The translations under genes were made by a program, and so were the position numbers. 30,689 nucleotides of DNA from an uncultured Clostridia bacterium (GTDB taxonomy: Bacteria; Bacillota; Clostridia; Oscillospirales; Acutalibacteraceae). Location of the stretch: positions 1 through 30,689 of the forward strand of contig CALCBQ010000043.1 of the NCBI GenBank assembly GCA_937897215.1. The letters run 5' to 3'. The notes under the pieces are model-generated. The model was not told where the DNA came from and ran no database searches. It worked only from the letters and a program-made list of their open reading frames with translations. Below are positions 14,371 to 23,795 of this stretch, one piece after another (position 1 is the first letter of the stretch; each line of letters opens with the position of its first letter).

Positions 14371-15615
14371 TTATAAATTCGCTATAAAATCGCACACATA
14401 AGATAATGGTTCAATAAGTGCCTTATAAACGGGTCTTAAAAATGCGGTTTTTTCAATCATAAACGGAGACAATTCATAATAGTAGAAATTAATGAACCAG
14501 TCGCCAATTACTGTTCCTCGAAGGACGTTATCACGGAAATTACGAAGATTATCAAGCACGCGTTCGCCCATTAAAGTACCGTCTTCAAAGAGCCAAGTAC
14601 TGATACAGCTTGCCTTGTGGCTTGTTGTACCCTGACCTTCGCCATCTTCAACTTTCATATCAGAAAGTGGAGACAAGAATCTTAAAACGTTACCATTTTG
14701 TTGAAGCTCTGCATCTGTAAAATAGTGAGTATAGTCTGTGTTATCAGATTTCTTGACTGTTGAACAAGTTACACCCGGATAACCAAGATTTTTTCTGTTT
14801 TCCAAGCCGTTGATTGTATCATCAGACCAACCGCAAGGATATGCCTTTGCGGTTGTGCCTTCAATCCAATCATATTCGTAAATCAACTCGCCACCCTGAT
14901 AATTAACCTGTTTGCTTGAGTTGAAGTTTTCAAGAACATATGTTGTTGTAACCTGATAAGAAATAATTTCGTCATTACCGGACTTAAGGTTAATTACAAC
15001 ACCGTTGCCCTGATAGCTGTGTGATGTTGCTGCTCTTTCGGTTTCAATAAGTTTTTCATATTCTTTAATCTTCATTCCCGCAGGTTTTGGAGACGGAATA
15101 AAGTCAGTAGCAATACTCAATTCAACTTCAACAGGAGTATCGCCAAAGCCCTCATTGTCAAGGAAAAGCGTACTTGTTGTTTCACCGAAATTCTTAATGA
15201 ACAAGAAATGACCTATATATCTGTCGTGGTCGTTAGCATCCCAGGCAGGAGTTGAAAAGATGTATGAAAAATCGTCGTCTTTTGAGCCCTCATCAGGTAC
15301 TACATAAGGTGTGCCGTCTTTCCATGTGAAAGTATTGTTAGTTTCGTTATAATAAATACCATTTGCAATAGTGCTATCATAAAAAACATCAAGCATTTTT
15401 GAGTTCACAATCAAATTAGTATTTGTTTCAAACTTTGTGCTTGCAAGCTGAACCGCATTCTGAACGCGCCAACGCATTGCTGATGCTGTGTGTTGATTCT
15501 GAAAAAGATACAAAACAGTACCCGCAAGACCAACTACAAGTCCAACTATTGCAATTGTTATAATGAGTTCCATAAGCGAGAAGCCCTTTTTGTTTTTATA
15601 AAAAAGTTTGAACAT
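14371..15615 (-). CDS. Type IV prepilin-like protein, 414 residues
   Basis: The last gene of the pilus operon. It has a class III signal: a short basic leader, KNKKG, then FSLMELIITIAIVGLVVGLAG, with cleavage expected after Gly11 and the conserved Glu at +5 (Glu16). The helix is followed by a large, mostly beta-looking domain with no recognised family (about 360 residues, against 100-150 for an ordinary pilin). Size and operon position suggest a minor pilin of the GspJ/PilW kind. The C-terminus is basic and aromatic (NFYYYELSPFMIEKTAFLRPVYKALIEP). ATG 15615 has GAGGTG upstream. The 73 bases before it hold a strong hairpin without a T run. Confidence 0.85.
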   Translation of the reverse strand: MFKLFYKNKKGFSLMELIITIAIVGLVVGLAGTVLYLFQNQHTASAMRWRVQNAVQLASTKFETNTNLIVNSKMLDVFYDSTIANGIYYNETNNTFTWKDGTPYVVPDEGSKDDDFSYIFSTPAWDANDHDRYIGHFLFIKNFGETTSTLFLDNEGFGDTPVEVELSIATDFIPSPKPAGMKIKEYEKLIETERAATSHSYQGNGVVINLKSGNDEIISYQVTTTYVLENFNSSKQVNYQGGELIYEYDWIEGTTAKAYPCGWSDDTINGLENRKNLGYPGVTCSTVKKSDNTDYTHYFTDAELQQNGNVLRFLSPLSDMKVEDGEGQGTTSHKASCISTWLFEDGTLMGERVLDNLRNFRDNVLRGTVIGDWFINFYYYELSPFMIEKTAFLRPVYKALIEPLSYVCDFIANL

Positions 15616-15646
15616 ACTTTCACCTCATTTTCAAATGAGTTTCTTA

Positions 15647-15676
15647 TTCCCGACACACTTTCGAGTGTGTCGGGAA
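15647..15676 (-). other. Intra-operon RNA hairpin
   Basis: TTCCCGACACACT pairs perfectly with AGTGTGTCGGGAA (13 base pairs) around a 4-base loop between the two last pilin genes. No T run follows on the minus strand, so it looks like an RNA processing or stability element, or a weak attenuator, rather than a full terminator. Confidence 0.75.
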
Positions 15677-15688
15677 ATTAACTTAAAT

Positions 15689-18600
15689 TTACTCTGTTCT
15701 TGTAGCGCAAGAGTTAATACCGCCAACTTTATTCTGGTCAAGTGTTATCATATTTGCGCCATTATTTGCATAGAACTGAACTTTTTCGCTCCAGCCCTCT
15801 GCTTTATCAGAACAAGGTGCCAATGGATTACGAGTCCAGCAAACAACTGTACGCTCGCCATTATCGTATTCTTCATTGTTGTTTGAATCTTCATAACCAG
15901 TAGCAATCCATATACCATTAACATTGTTAATCTGAACGATATTATAGTTATCTTTATCAGATATCTTAACTGCACGCCAATGATAATAAGCGTTGTCGTC
16001 AGATTGTTTGCCAGAGGCATTTGTGTCAACCCAGTAACGAACATTTACCCAAGAGCCACCACGACCATTGTCTGAGAATGCTTTGGCTGTTTCACCACCG
16101 CCATTATAACTGCCGCTTGCACAATAGTCTGCAGGGTCTTTATCACTCTGGTCGCCTACTGCAACCCAATAGTCGTTACTAAATTCAATATCGTTAATTG
16201 TTTCAAGAGTTGAAATGAAACCGATTGTACCCCAGAGACCTGTCTGCTGTGAAGTCTTGTCGTAGAAGTACTTGTATCTGTCAGAACCAATAGCGAATGC
16301 AATGCCATCTGCTTTTTTGTCGCCCCATTTTGCTGAACCGATTGTGTCAATAAAGCCACTTGCATTACCATTGTTAGCAAATGTTTTACCATTTATATTG
16401 TCAACCCATTTGTATGACTGGAACTCAGCGTCAACAGAACGGTCGTTCCAATAAGAAGCACCATCCGCACCCTGACTCTTTGCTTCAGTAGTGTTAACCC
16501 ACCAAGAAAGAACAGTACCATTTTCAGTACCCCACATTGCCTCTGGATAGTTCTGCCATGTTGTACCCCATGCAACACAGTTAACTTTTGTGTTTGTCAT
16601 TGGGTGTGAACGAAGATATTCATAGTTTGTTGCAGTATCGCTACCATTAGAAGCGGCACCACCAGTAACTGACCTGTACTGAATATGACGGTTATTCTGC
16701 CAATATTCTGCACCATAAAGGTTACCGATTGACTTACCTTCTGCAGGAGTTTCTGAATATTCGCCATGATAACCTGTATTTGAAGTATCATATGTAATAC
16801 CAAGAATTTTTCCCGGAAGAATTGTTCTTGAGTTAAGATAATAGAACTGATGGAATACGTTTGATTCCTGAGCTAATTGATAACCTGTATTATCTGTTGC
16901 TTTATATTCACCTGTTTCGGCGTTGGATGAGTCGTGCTTTGTAGCGTTATATGAGCCGGAACGAAGATACACAATACCATTATTCATAACAGATGTAACA
17001 TCAGCTGTAATATTACCACCCGTTGAGTTACTTGAATAAGCAACAATACCGCCAAGAACATAACCAACCATAAGAGAAACAGGAACGTCTTGTTCGCCGT
17101 TAGGAATAACTGTACTTGCAGAGTCAAGGAAAGTAATTGCCTCACGTCTGTTATGCCAATAGAATGACTTATTTTTCTTGTCGTTAGATAAGTCATAAAC
17201 AACGTCGTCAGTAGGGTTAGCAGAAATTGAAAGTGCCAACGGATTTGAAAGATAAGAAATAGTAATATCAACAATCTCTCCGTTTGTAGTGTTATTCTGC
17301 ATTGTATTAACAGGGCTTACCAAGTATTGATTTGGATTAGCCGCAGTAAGCTGTGATTTTGAGAAAAGCTGTTTAACTTCAGGGTTGTTCATATATGCAT
17401 TATTATCATAAAACTTACCTGTAATAGCATATTCCAGGTTTGTATATGGATAATAAACAACGTTGTGATGCCAAAGACCTGAAATAACAGTAATACCATC
17501 TTTACCATGGGAAGCTCTTTGTCCTGTTTCGTTAACGATAGCAGATGTGCCCTGATTATAGAATGGTGTAATACCCATTGTCATACGCCACAAAGGATAA
17601 TATGTGGCGTTATCGTCAAGCTTAGGTCTGTTACTTGCACGACCAATATTAGAAACAATATTATCCATATCGCCGTACTTTTTAGCATAAACATCGCCAT
17701 AACTTGTGCTGTATTTATAGCTACCTGTCAAGCCTGTTGTACCTGCCCATGCATCCATATATGCAGGAATATAACCGCAATAGAGGTTATAGTTTGACAT
17801 AGGATAAGTAAGGTTTGTTTGTGTAGTCAATGTATTTGCTGTACTTGTACCGCCTGTTGCGTCGCCCGAAGTATCAGTATCCTTAATAATACCGCTTGTA
17901 AAATAGTGGCTCTTACCTGTATCATTAACGTTAGATTCGTACACGCCACCTGTACCATTGATACGAATAGCGTCAACAGATGTAAGAGTAATAGGATAAG
18001 ATGCTGTATTAACTGTTGGGTTACCGCTGCCATCAGTAAGACCATATGCCTTAAAATAAGATTTAGTTGTTCCTGCAGTAGGGTCTAACCAGCCCCAAGC
18101 TTCGTGAGAAAGATAGTTAATCTCAGTTGCAATAACGTCATGGCCATTATATGAGCCGCCACCCTGTAAGTTCTTGATTGTTGTGAATGATGGCATATTG
18201 TAGCCGTCATCAGCGTCGCCGCTCCAGCCCTTTTTATAACCGATATACATATAAACCTGACCATCACTACCATAGAACTGAACGTCAGAGCCGTAAGTAG
18301 CAGAAACGGTACACAAGTTTCTTAATGAAGCAGAAGCGGTATTAAGAATACCATTGTTCTTCCAAGCACTCATATTAAAACCTGTTCTGTATTTGTGAGC
18401 ACTTGCATCTGCATCACTCTTGCCGTCAGCAGTTGAACCACCTTCCCACTTCATAGGTCTCATGGCAATAAACTTAAACGAAACATCTGTGCTATAAACC
18501 CTGTATGGAGAAGGATTACCGTTTTTATCTGTTGTATAGATGTATGGATTTTTACCTGAAAAACGGTCTAAATTGTAGTCAGTATAATAAGTATAGTCGC

Positions 18601-19690
18601 CACCCCAGTAATAATTACCTGTTGCATTATTACGCCAGAATCGACGAACCTGACCATTGTCGCCACACATAATATAATAACCATATTTTTGGCCTTTAGA
18701 GTCTACATTTTCGCCGTCGCCACTATCAGCAGGCACCCATTCAACGTCATTCATAGCAGAAGTAAGTTCAACTGTTGCATTGCTGTTTTTAGCGTCAAGA
18801 GAATTCATTTCACGACGAATAATTGCAAGCTCATTTTTCTCTGTATCTCCGTCGTTACCATCAACCATTTCGCCACGTGATACATAGTAATAGTATTTGC
18901 CGTCGTCATCAGCTTCACCAACCATAATCATAGTTGGAGCATCTACTTCAACCTGAAGCACGTGCTGACCGCCTTTATAGATAATGTTAAGGGGAGATGT
19001 TTCAAATGAAATATCACCGCCACCATAAATTGTAATTTCTACCATTGAACTTGCGAGGCGCTTCATTGTATAGTCGCTACCATTAGAGAGCGAAATACTG
19101 CCGTTAAGTCCACAAGTAAGTGTGAAGTCATTTGCGAAACTACCTTGGTCGAAAACGATACCGCCACTACCATAAACAATAATTTTTGCTTCAACAAAGT
19201 CGTCGGTAAGTGTTTTTGGATAACAAACAAGACCTGAACTTGTGCCCTGTGTTACGATTGTTGAATAACTATCCTTTACATTTTCAGGGTTAGACACAAG
19301 AAAGTCGCCTTTTACCTGGTCTAACTGATTACCAATTGCAATTTTAATGGATTGATTCAAAGTTGTTGTAACTGTTGCACCGCTTGCATTTTCTCTTGAA
19401 AGAGAAACAGAGCTGCTTGGTGTTGAAAATTCAATAGGAATTTCAGATACGTTGGCACTATAATTTCCGCCTTTTCCCGCACCAAAATTACCAATAACAG
19501 TCTGTAAAACACCTGACTGCAACTGAACATCTTTGATTTCGTCGCCTGCAATCCTGATTGACTCAAAATATGTTAAAAACAAAGGGGTAAAACAAAATAT
19601 AAGTAATGATAAAATCGCCATAGCGGTAAGAACTTCAACCAAAGTCATACCGCGTTTATTGCTGAAATAACTTTTAAGTATGTTCTTCAT
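15689..19690 (-). CDS. Giant type IV prepilin-like protein, 1333 residues
   Basis: The N-terminus is a clear prepilin: SNKRG, then MTLVEVLTAMAILSLLIF, with cleavage after Gly14 and Glu at +5 (Glu19). The remaining roughly 1290 residues are extracellular in character, rich in Asn, Gly, Thr, Tyr and Trp. The last 300 residues hold imperfect propeller-like strands: VNCVAWGTTW, DGIAFAIG, INDIEFSNDYWVAVGD (1165-1180) and VNGIWIATGYED followed by VVCWTR. Within the last, DSNNNEEYDNGE (1268-1279) resembles a calcium-binding loop. PilY1 tip adhesins of Gram-negative pili also have a propeller and a calcium loop, but not a pilin N-terminus. A tip or minor pilin that binds a surface or substrate is the likely role. 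ATG 19690 has AAAGGGG upstream, 19 bases after the previous gene. Confidence 0.85.
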   Translation of the reverse strand: MKNILKSYFSNKRGMTLVEVLTAMAILSLLIFCFTPLFLTYFESIRIAGDEIKDVQLQSGVLQTVIGNFGAGKGGNYSANVSEIPIEFSTPSSSVSLSRENASGATVTTTLNQSIKIAIGNQLDQVKGDFLVSNPENVKDSYSTIVTQGTSSGLVCYPKTLTDDFVEAKIIVYGSGGIVFDQGSFANDFTLTCGLNGSISLSNGSDYTMKRLASSMVEITIYGGGDISFETSPLNIIYKGGQHVLQVEVDAPTMIMVGEADDDGKYYYYVSRGEMVDGNDGDTEKNELAIIRREMNSLDAKNSNATVELTSAMNDVEWVPADSGDGENVDSKGQKYGYYIMCGDNGQVRRFWRNNATGNYYWGGDYTYYTDYNLDRFSGKNPYIYTTDKNGNPSPYRVYSTDVSFKFIAMRPMKWEGGSTADGKSDADASAHKYRTGFNMSAWKNNGILNTASASLRNLCTVSATYGSDVQFYGSDGQVYMYIGYKKGWSGDADDGYNMPSFTTIKNLQGGGSYNGHDVIATEINYLSHEAWGWLDPTAGTTKSYFKAYGLTDGSGNPTVNTASYPITLTSVDAIRINGTGGVYESNVNDTGKSHYFTSGIIKDTDTSGDATGGTSTANTLTTQTNLTYPMSNYNLYCGYIPAYMDAWAGTTGLTGSYKYSTSYGDVYAKKYGDMDNIVSNIGRASNRPKLDDNATYYPLWRMTMGITPFYNQGTSAIVNETGQRASHGKDGITVISGLWHHNVVYYPYTNLEYAITGKFYDNNAYMNNPEVKQLFSKSQLTAANPNQYLVSPVNTMQNNTTNGEIVDITISYLSNPLALSISANPTDDVVYDLSNDKKNKSFYWHNRREAITFLDSASTVIPNGEQDVPVSLMVGYVLGGIVAYSSNSTGGNITADVTSVMNNGIVYLRSGSYNATKHDSSNAETGEYKATDNTGYQLAQESNVFHQFYYLNSRTILPGKILGITYDTSNTGYHGEYSETPAEGKSIGNLYGAEYWQNNRHIQYRSVTGGAASNGSDTATNYEYLRSHPMTNTKVNCVAWGTTWQNYPEAMWGTENGTVLSWWVNTTEAKSQGADGASYWNDRSVDAEFQSYKWVDNINGKTFANNGNASGFIDTIGSAKWGDKKADGIAFAIGSDRYKYFYDKTSQQTGLWGTIGFISTLETINDIEFSNDYWVAVGDQSDKDPADYCASGSYNGGGETAKAFSDNGRGGSWVNVRYWVDTNASGKQSDDNAYYHWRAVKISDKDNYNIVQINNVNGIWIATGYEDSNNNEEYDNGERTVVCWTRNPLAPCSDKAEGWSEKVQFYANNGANMITLDQNKVGGINSCATRTE

Positions 19691-19709
19691 ATTCTATTGC
19701 CCCTTTCTT

Positions 19710-21461
19710 TTAATCTGTTAAATAAGAAGTTGTTGGTTTGCCCCAAGTAATATTTGTTGCCTGTGTTGGTGTTGGTTGCTGAATATATTCAATCAACTCT
19801 GTACTACCAACTTTATGCGTAAGTTTCAAACCATCAATTGAAACACTTGACGCACCTAAATTAACATCAAGTTTTCTGAGTGGTCTTTGACCATCTGTAA
19901 AGTATGATGGCTCGCCAGGGCTTTGCTTATCATCCGGGTTACCATAATAAAGGTCGCGAATCTGAGTCATCTTCTTGATTGCTGCATCGCCGTAACGGAA
20001 GCCCTCTTCCTCTGCAATAACTGCATCAAGGAAATACTTGAGAAGGTCAATACCTCTTGTAGCAACCTCTTCTGTACTATTAACATTCTGGTTGCTTACC
20101 TCATAAACACCATTGAAAAGACAAATATCGCCCGCACTGAACACACGATATGTTTCGGTTGATGCACCCTGTGAATATACTTTTACGTTAACGTTACCAT
20201 TAAAGAAGATTCGGCTACCATTTGTGATTGTTTTACCACTCTGGTCGGTAATACCACCTTCATTATATGTAAGGTATTCTGCCCACTGTCCGCCTGATTC
20301 AAGACCATTACCAATCATAACAGTACCTAATCTATAACGATTACCAAGAGTAGCAACAAGTGTTCCGAGTCCTGAGAAGAAACCACTTGTATTTGTGTGG
20401 TAAACACCCATTGTAATGTCGCCATCAACAACAATATCACTACCATAAAGACCAATTGTTGCATATTTACCATTAGTTGGGTCAACCTGAAGACCGCAAT
20501 CTTCAAGAATAAGAGAACCTGATGTTGAGAAGATATAGAAATTGTTCTTTTTATCGTTTATCTTGATTGTGCCAACATCAACAGATGGACGAGCAAGAAT
20601 TAAGTCGCCTGCACCAATCATTTCATAAACTGTAATATTTTCCTGTGCAGGAATAAGACCTGTTGACTTCATAATATTAAACGCAAGCTTCAAAAGGCCA
20701 TTTTTAAGACGGCTCCAGAAGCTACCGGTCTTTGTATTAAACTGACCTTCATCATAACTAACTGTTTTTGTATCATGATTGTCAAAATCATCGGTATTCG
20801 TTGAAAGATAGCCATCTGCACCATAACAAGTTTCACTTGAAATTGTTTGTGCAGGGTAAACATATCCACTTGAAACTCTAGTTACTGCACCGCCATCGTC
20901 ATTAAAGCAAACAGCTGTACTTCTGAATTCAACAACATCTTTAGGCACAACTTTCTCTGTGCCATTGTCGTTAACAAGAACTTCTTGCTGTGCACCTGCA
21001 ACTTCAAGTGAAAAATAGCCAATTACACCATCTGTATTTCTTGCGGCTTCTTCATCTGTGAAATTTACGAACTTAAGCCCATCCCACATAGTACCCGCAT
21101 TAGCAGCGGTATCATCATATACAAGATAAACCTTATTAGTTGTAATCTTTTCGTGGCTATTTTCAATAACTGATACGAATTTATCAATATTAGTGAAATT
21201 CACAAGTCCGTTAGCAAAACTATCATCATTATCATAATTCGCACTTGTTTTTGTTGTAGCATTCTGATATGCAAATGCGCCTGCTTCAACGCCTGCGCGT
21301 GAAAGATAATATGCCTGTTTCTGAGCGTCCATATATCTGACTGAACGTAATGATTGACTCGCATAAGTGCCAAGACCTGCTGCAAGTATTGTCATAATCA
21401 TCATAATTATAAGAACCATAGGCAACGCCATGCCTTCTTTGTTCTTAAGGTATTTGTTCAT
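19710..21461 (-). CDS. PilX/GspK-like minor pilin, 583 residues
   Basis: The N-terminus reads NKEG, then MALPMVLIIMMIMTILAAGLG, with cleavage expected after Gly10. The +5 position is Met rather than Glu, as in GspK and PilX-type minor pilins that cap the filament tip. The QKQAYYLSRAGVEAGAFAY segment after the helix is typical of PilX_N proteins. The long C-terminal part is beta-rich with GDI-type turns (VDGDITMGVYH, GDICLFNG) hinting at a right-handed repeat fold. The start is ATG 21461, with AAAGGAG 8 bases upstream; an in-frame TTG at 21479 lies in that site. Together with the two following genes it would form the tip complex. Confidence 0.82.
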   Translation of the reverse strand: MNKYLKNKEGMALPMVLIIMMIMTILAAGLGTYASQSLRSVRYMDAQKQAYYLSRAGVEAGAFAYQNATTKTSANYDNDDSFANGLVNFTNIDKFVSVIENSHEKITTNKVYLVYDDTAANAGTMWDGLKFVNFTDEEAARNTDGVIGYFSLEVAGAQQEVLVNDNGTEKVVPKDVVEFRSTAVCFNDDGGAVTRVSSGYVYPAQTISSETCYGADGYLSTNTDDFDNHDTKTVSYDEGQFNTKTGSFWSRLKNGLLKLAFNIMKSTGLIPAQENITVYEMIGAGDLILARPSVDVGTIKINDKKNNFYIFSTSGSLILEDCGLQVDPTNGKYATIGLYGSDIVVDGDITMGVYHTNTSGFFSGLGTLVATLGNRYRLGTVMIGNGLESGGQWAEYLTYNEGGITDQSGKTITNGSRIFFNGNVNVKVYSQGASTETYRVFSAGDICLFNGVYEVSNQNVNSTEEVATRGIDLLKYFLDAVIAEEEGFRYGDAAIKKMTQIRDLYYGNPDDKQSPGEPSYFTDGQRPLRKLDVNLGASSVSIDGLKLTHKVGSTELIEYIQQPTPTQATNITWGKPTTSYLTD

Positions 21462-21506
21462 AATGACCGCTCCTTTCAAATAATTTTACACAACCTATGA
21501 AAACTA

Positions 21507-23189
21507 TTAAACGATAACACGTAATACTTCTTCCAATGATGTACTACCTTCCATCATCTTATAGATACCTTCGTCTTTAAGAGTTTTCATTTCTTGAGAC
21601 ATAGCCAAATTCTTAACTTCTGCAACTGTTGCACGGTCAAGAATCAATCGTTTCATTTCTTCTGTAACTGTAAGGAATTCGAATACAGCTTCTCGTCCCT
21701 TATAGCCGGTATTATTACAAGTAAGACATCCCTTTGCCTTGTAAAGTTTATAACTTGGTTTGTTATAACCATAAGTTTCAAGGTCAGGAAGAATCTTCTT
21801 GAGTTCTGCATGACTAATTTCGTATTCTTCACGGCATTTTGGACAGAGTTTTCTTACAAGACGCTGTGCAAGAACACCAACAAGTGATGATGCAGTAAGG
21901 AATGGCTCAACGCCCATTTCGTCAAGACGGGTAACCGCACCCGAAGCATCATTTGTATGAAGTGTTGAAAGAACCATATGACCTGTAAGAGCCGCTTCAA
22001 CGGCAATCTTTGCAGTTTCACTGTCTCGGATTTCACCGACCATGACGATATCAGGGTCAGAACGGAGAACCGAACGAAGAGCTGCTGCGAATGTCATACC
22101 TGCACGGTTGTTCATCTGAACCTGGTTAATACCTGTCATTCTACGTTCAACAGGGTCTTCAAGTGTAATAACGTTCTTTTCAAGTGTACTGATTTCAGCC
22201 AATGTAGCGTAAAGAGTTGTAGATTTACCACTACCAGTAGGTCCTGTAACAAGAACGAAACCGTATGGCATATGAATTGCATTATTAAATCTGTCAAACT
22301 GACGCGGACTGAATTTAAGGTCTTTAAGTGTAATAACATTAGTACTGCTTCTTTCAAGCAAACGCATTACGACTTTTTCGCCGTAAACTGTTGGCATTGA
22401 CGCAATACGAACGTCCATTGTTTTATCTTCAAATTTTACAGTAGCACGACCATCCTGAGGAATACGGCGTTCAGCAATGTCCATACCGCCGATAACTTTA
22501 ATTCTTGAAATAACTGCTGAGTACATTTTAATAGGATTCTGCATGATTTCTTGCAAAACACCGTCAATTCTGAAACGTACACGCATATATTTTTCAAGTG
22601 CTTCAACGTGAATATCAGATGCGCCTGCTTTAATAGCATTATTAATAATCTGATTAACAAGCTGAACTGCAGGTTTGTCGTCAATATCAAGATTCTCTGA
22701 CTCTACAGCATCGTCTTCATCGTCGTCATAATTGTCAACACCGCTATTCATATTAGCAAAGTTTTCAATAGCAACCTGAAGTTCCATATCTGCAGCCACA
22801 ACAGGGCAGATTTCATAACCTGTGAGCATACGAAGATAGTCCACAGTAAGAATATCGTTAGGATTCTTCATTGCAACATAAACAATACCGTCTTCTTCAT
22901 AAATAGGAAGAATATTGTTTTTCATTGCAAGTTCAGGTGTTATTAAGTTTGCAACTGCAAGATTTACGCCAACCTCGTCAATAGAAACGAATTTATGACC
23001 TGTTTTGCTTGCAAGCATACGGGCAACATCTTCTTCAGTACAATAACCCAACTGTGTAAGGATTGTACCTATGAGTTGCTTGCTTGTTTTTTGTATTTCA
23101 AGAGCTTCTTTTAACTGCTCTACTGTAATAATTCCGGCATCAACAAGTCGTGCGCAAATGCTACCGGGAATAAGTATATCATTTGACAT
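21507..23189 (-). CDS. pilB: Type IV pilus extension ATPase PilB
   Basis: The 560-residue product is a hexameric assembly ATPase of the GspE/PilB family. An MshEN-type N-terminal domain (about 1-145) precedes an acidic linker (DDDEDD near 155) and the motor. Walker A is GPTGSGKS (316-323), the Asp box includes TLEDPVE, Walker B is DPDIVMVGE (378-386), and a His box follows (LSTLHTNDASG). Four Cys (449, 452, 488, 491) form the zinc site typical of PilB and absent from PilT. MshEN domains often bind c-di-GMP, but whether this one keeps the binding residues was not judged. The ribosome site is weak (AGG, 7 bases). Confidence 0.96.
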   Translation of the reverse strand: MSNDILIPGSICARLVDAGIITVEQLKEALEIQKTSKQLIGTILTQLGYCTEEDVARMLASKTGHKFVSIDEVGVNLAVANLITPELAMKNNILPIYEEDGIVYVAMKNPNDILTVDYLRMLTGYEICPVVAADMELQVAIENFANMNSGVDNYDDDEDDAVESENLDIDDKPAVQLVNQIINNAIKAGASDIHVEALEKYMRVRFRIDGVLQEIMQNPIKMYSAVISRIKVIGGMDIAERRIPQDGRATVKFEDKTMDVRIASMPTVYGEKVVMRLLERSSTNVITLKDLKFSPRQFDRFNNAIHMPYGFVLVTGPTGSGKSTTLYATLAEISTLEKNVITLEDPVERRMTGINQVQMNNRAGMTFAAALRSVLRSDPDIVMVGEIRDSETAKIAVEAALTGHMVLSTLHTNDASGAVTRLDEMGVEPFLTASSLVGVLAQRLVRKLCPKCREEYEISHAELKKILPDLETYGYNKPSYKLYKAKGCLTCNNTGYKGREAVFEFLTVTEEMKRLILDRATVAEVKNLAMSQEMKTLKDEGIYKMMEGSTSLEEVLRVIV

Positions 23190-23230
23190 ATTAAAACCTA
23201 TCTTTCGTGTTTAGGAGTTCTGTACTTTTA

Positions 23231-23782
23231 TTATTTAGTGAAATTTACAATTACCATTGAAGCAGCAACTGTACCGTCCTGCTGTTTAGCCATTGCAATA
23301 GTATCAATTCTTGCAATTTGTTCCTGTGAAACAATTTCAACAGCCATTCTTCTAACGTCAATTTCTTCACCAACAACAGAAAGTGCTGTAGTTGCCTCAC
23401 TTACATTTCCGTTTGCGACCATATCGCCAACAGAAATATCTACAATCTGAAGATTGTATTTCTTGCAAATTTCATCAATTTCAACATAATAATCAACTGT
23501 ATTATATGTACCATTATCTGCAATTACTTTATCGTATTCTGCTTGCTGTTTTGCATAATATTCTGAGTCTGACTTCAATTTTTCAAGACTTGCAACAAGG
23601 TTTTTGTTTTCGTTATAGGCGATTACAGTTTTGCCTATAGTATCTTTCAAGCTTGTTACTTCCTGAATAGTGAAGTATGAAGCTACACCTAACACAACTA
23701 CAAGAAGAACCATTGCAATAGCAACAAGAACGGTACTATTAACTTTTTCTTTAAGGTCGGAAAGTTTAATATCTTTATTCAT
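23231..23782 (-). CDS. pilO: PilO-like pilus alignment protein
   Basis: The 183-residue product has a short cytoplasmic start, one membrane segment (about 17-38, VLVAIAMVLLVVVLGVASYF), a coiled coil (about 45-90) and a small alpha/beta domain (TVDYYVEIDEICKKYNLQIVDISVG...), the build of PilO. It lies directly after pilN with a strong AAGGAGG site, as in classical pilMNOP clusters, and would pair with PilN outside the membrane. The sequence is divergent, so the call leans on topology and position. Confidence 0.82.
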   Translation of the reverse strand: MNKDIKLSDLKEKVNSTVLVAIAMVLLVVVLGVASYFTIQEVTSLKDTIGKTVIAYNENKNLVASLEKLKSDSEYYAKQQAEYDKVIADNGTYNTVDYYVEIDEICKKYNLQIVDISVGDMVANGNVSEATTALSVVGEEIDVRRMAVEIVSQEQIARIDTIAMAKQQDGTVAASMVIVNFTK

Positions 23783-23795
23783 TTAGTTTTCCTCC

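Noticed and set aside
17507..18088. Antisense reading frames inside the giant pilin gene
   Set aside because: They have Cys-rich, low-complexity translations typical of the complementary strand of a Thr/Asn-rich gene and have no ribosome sites.
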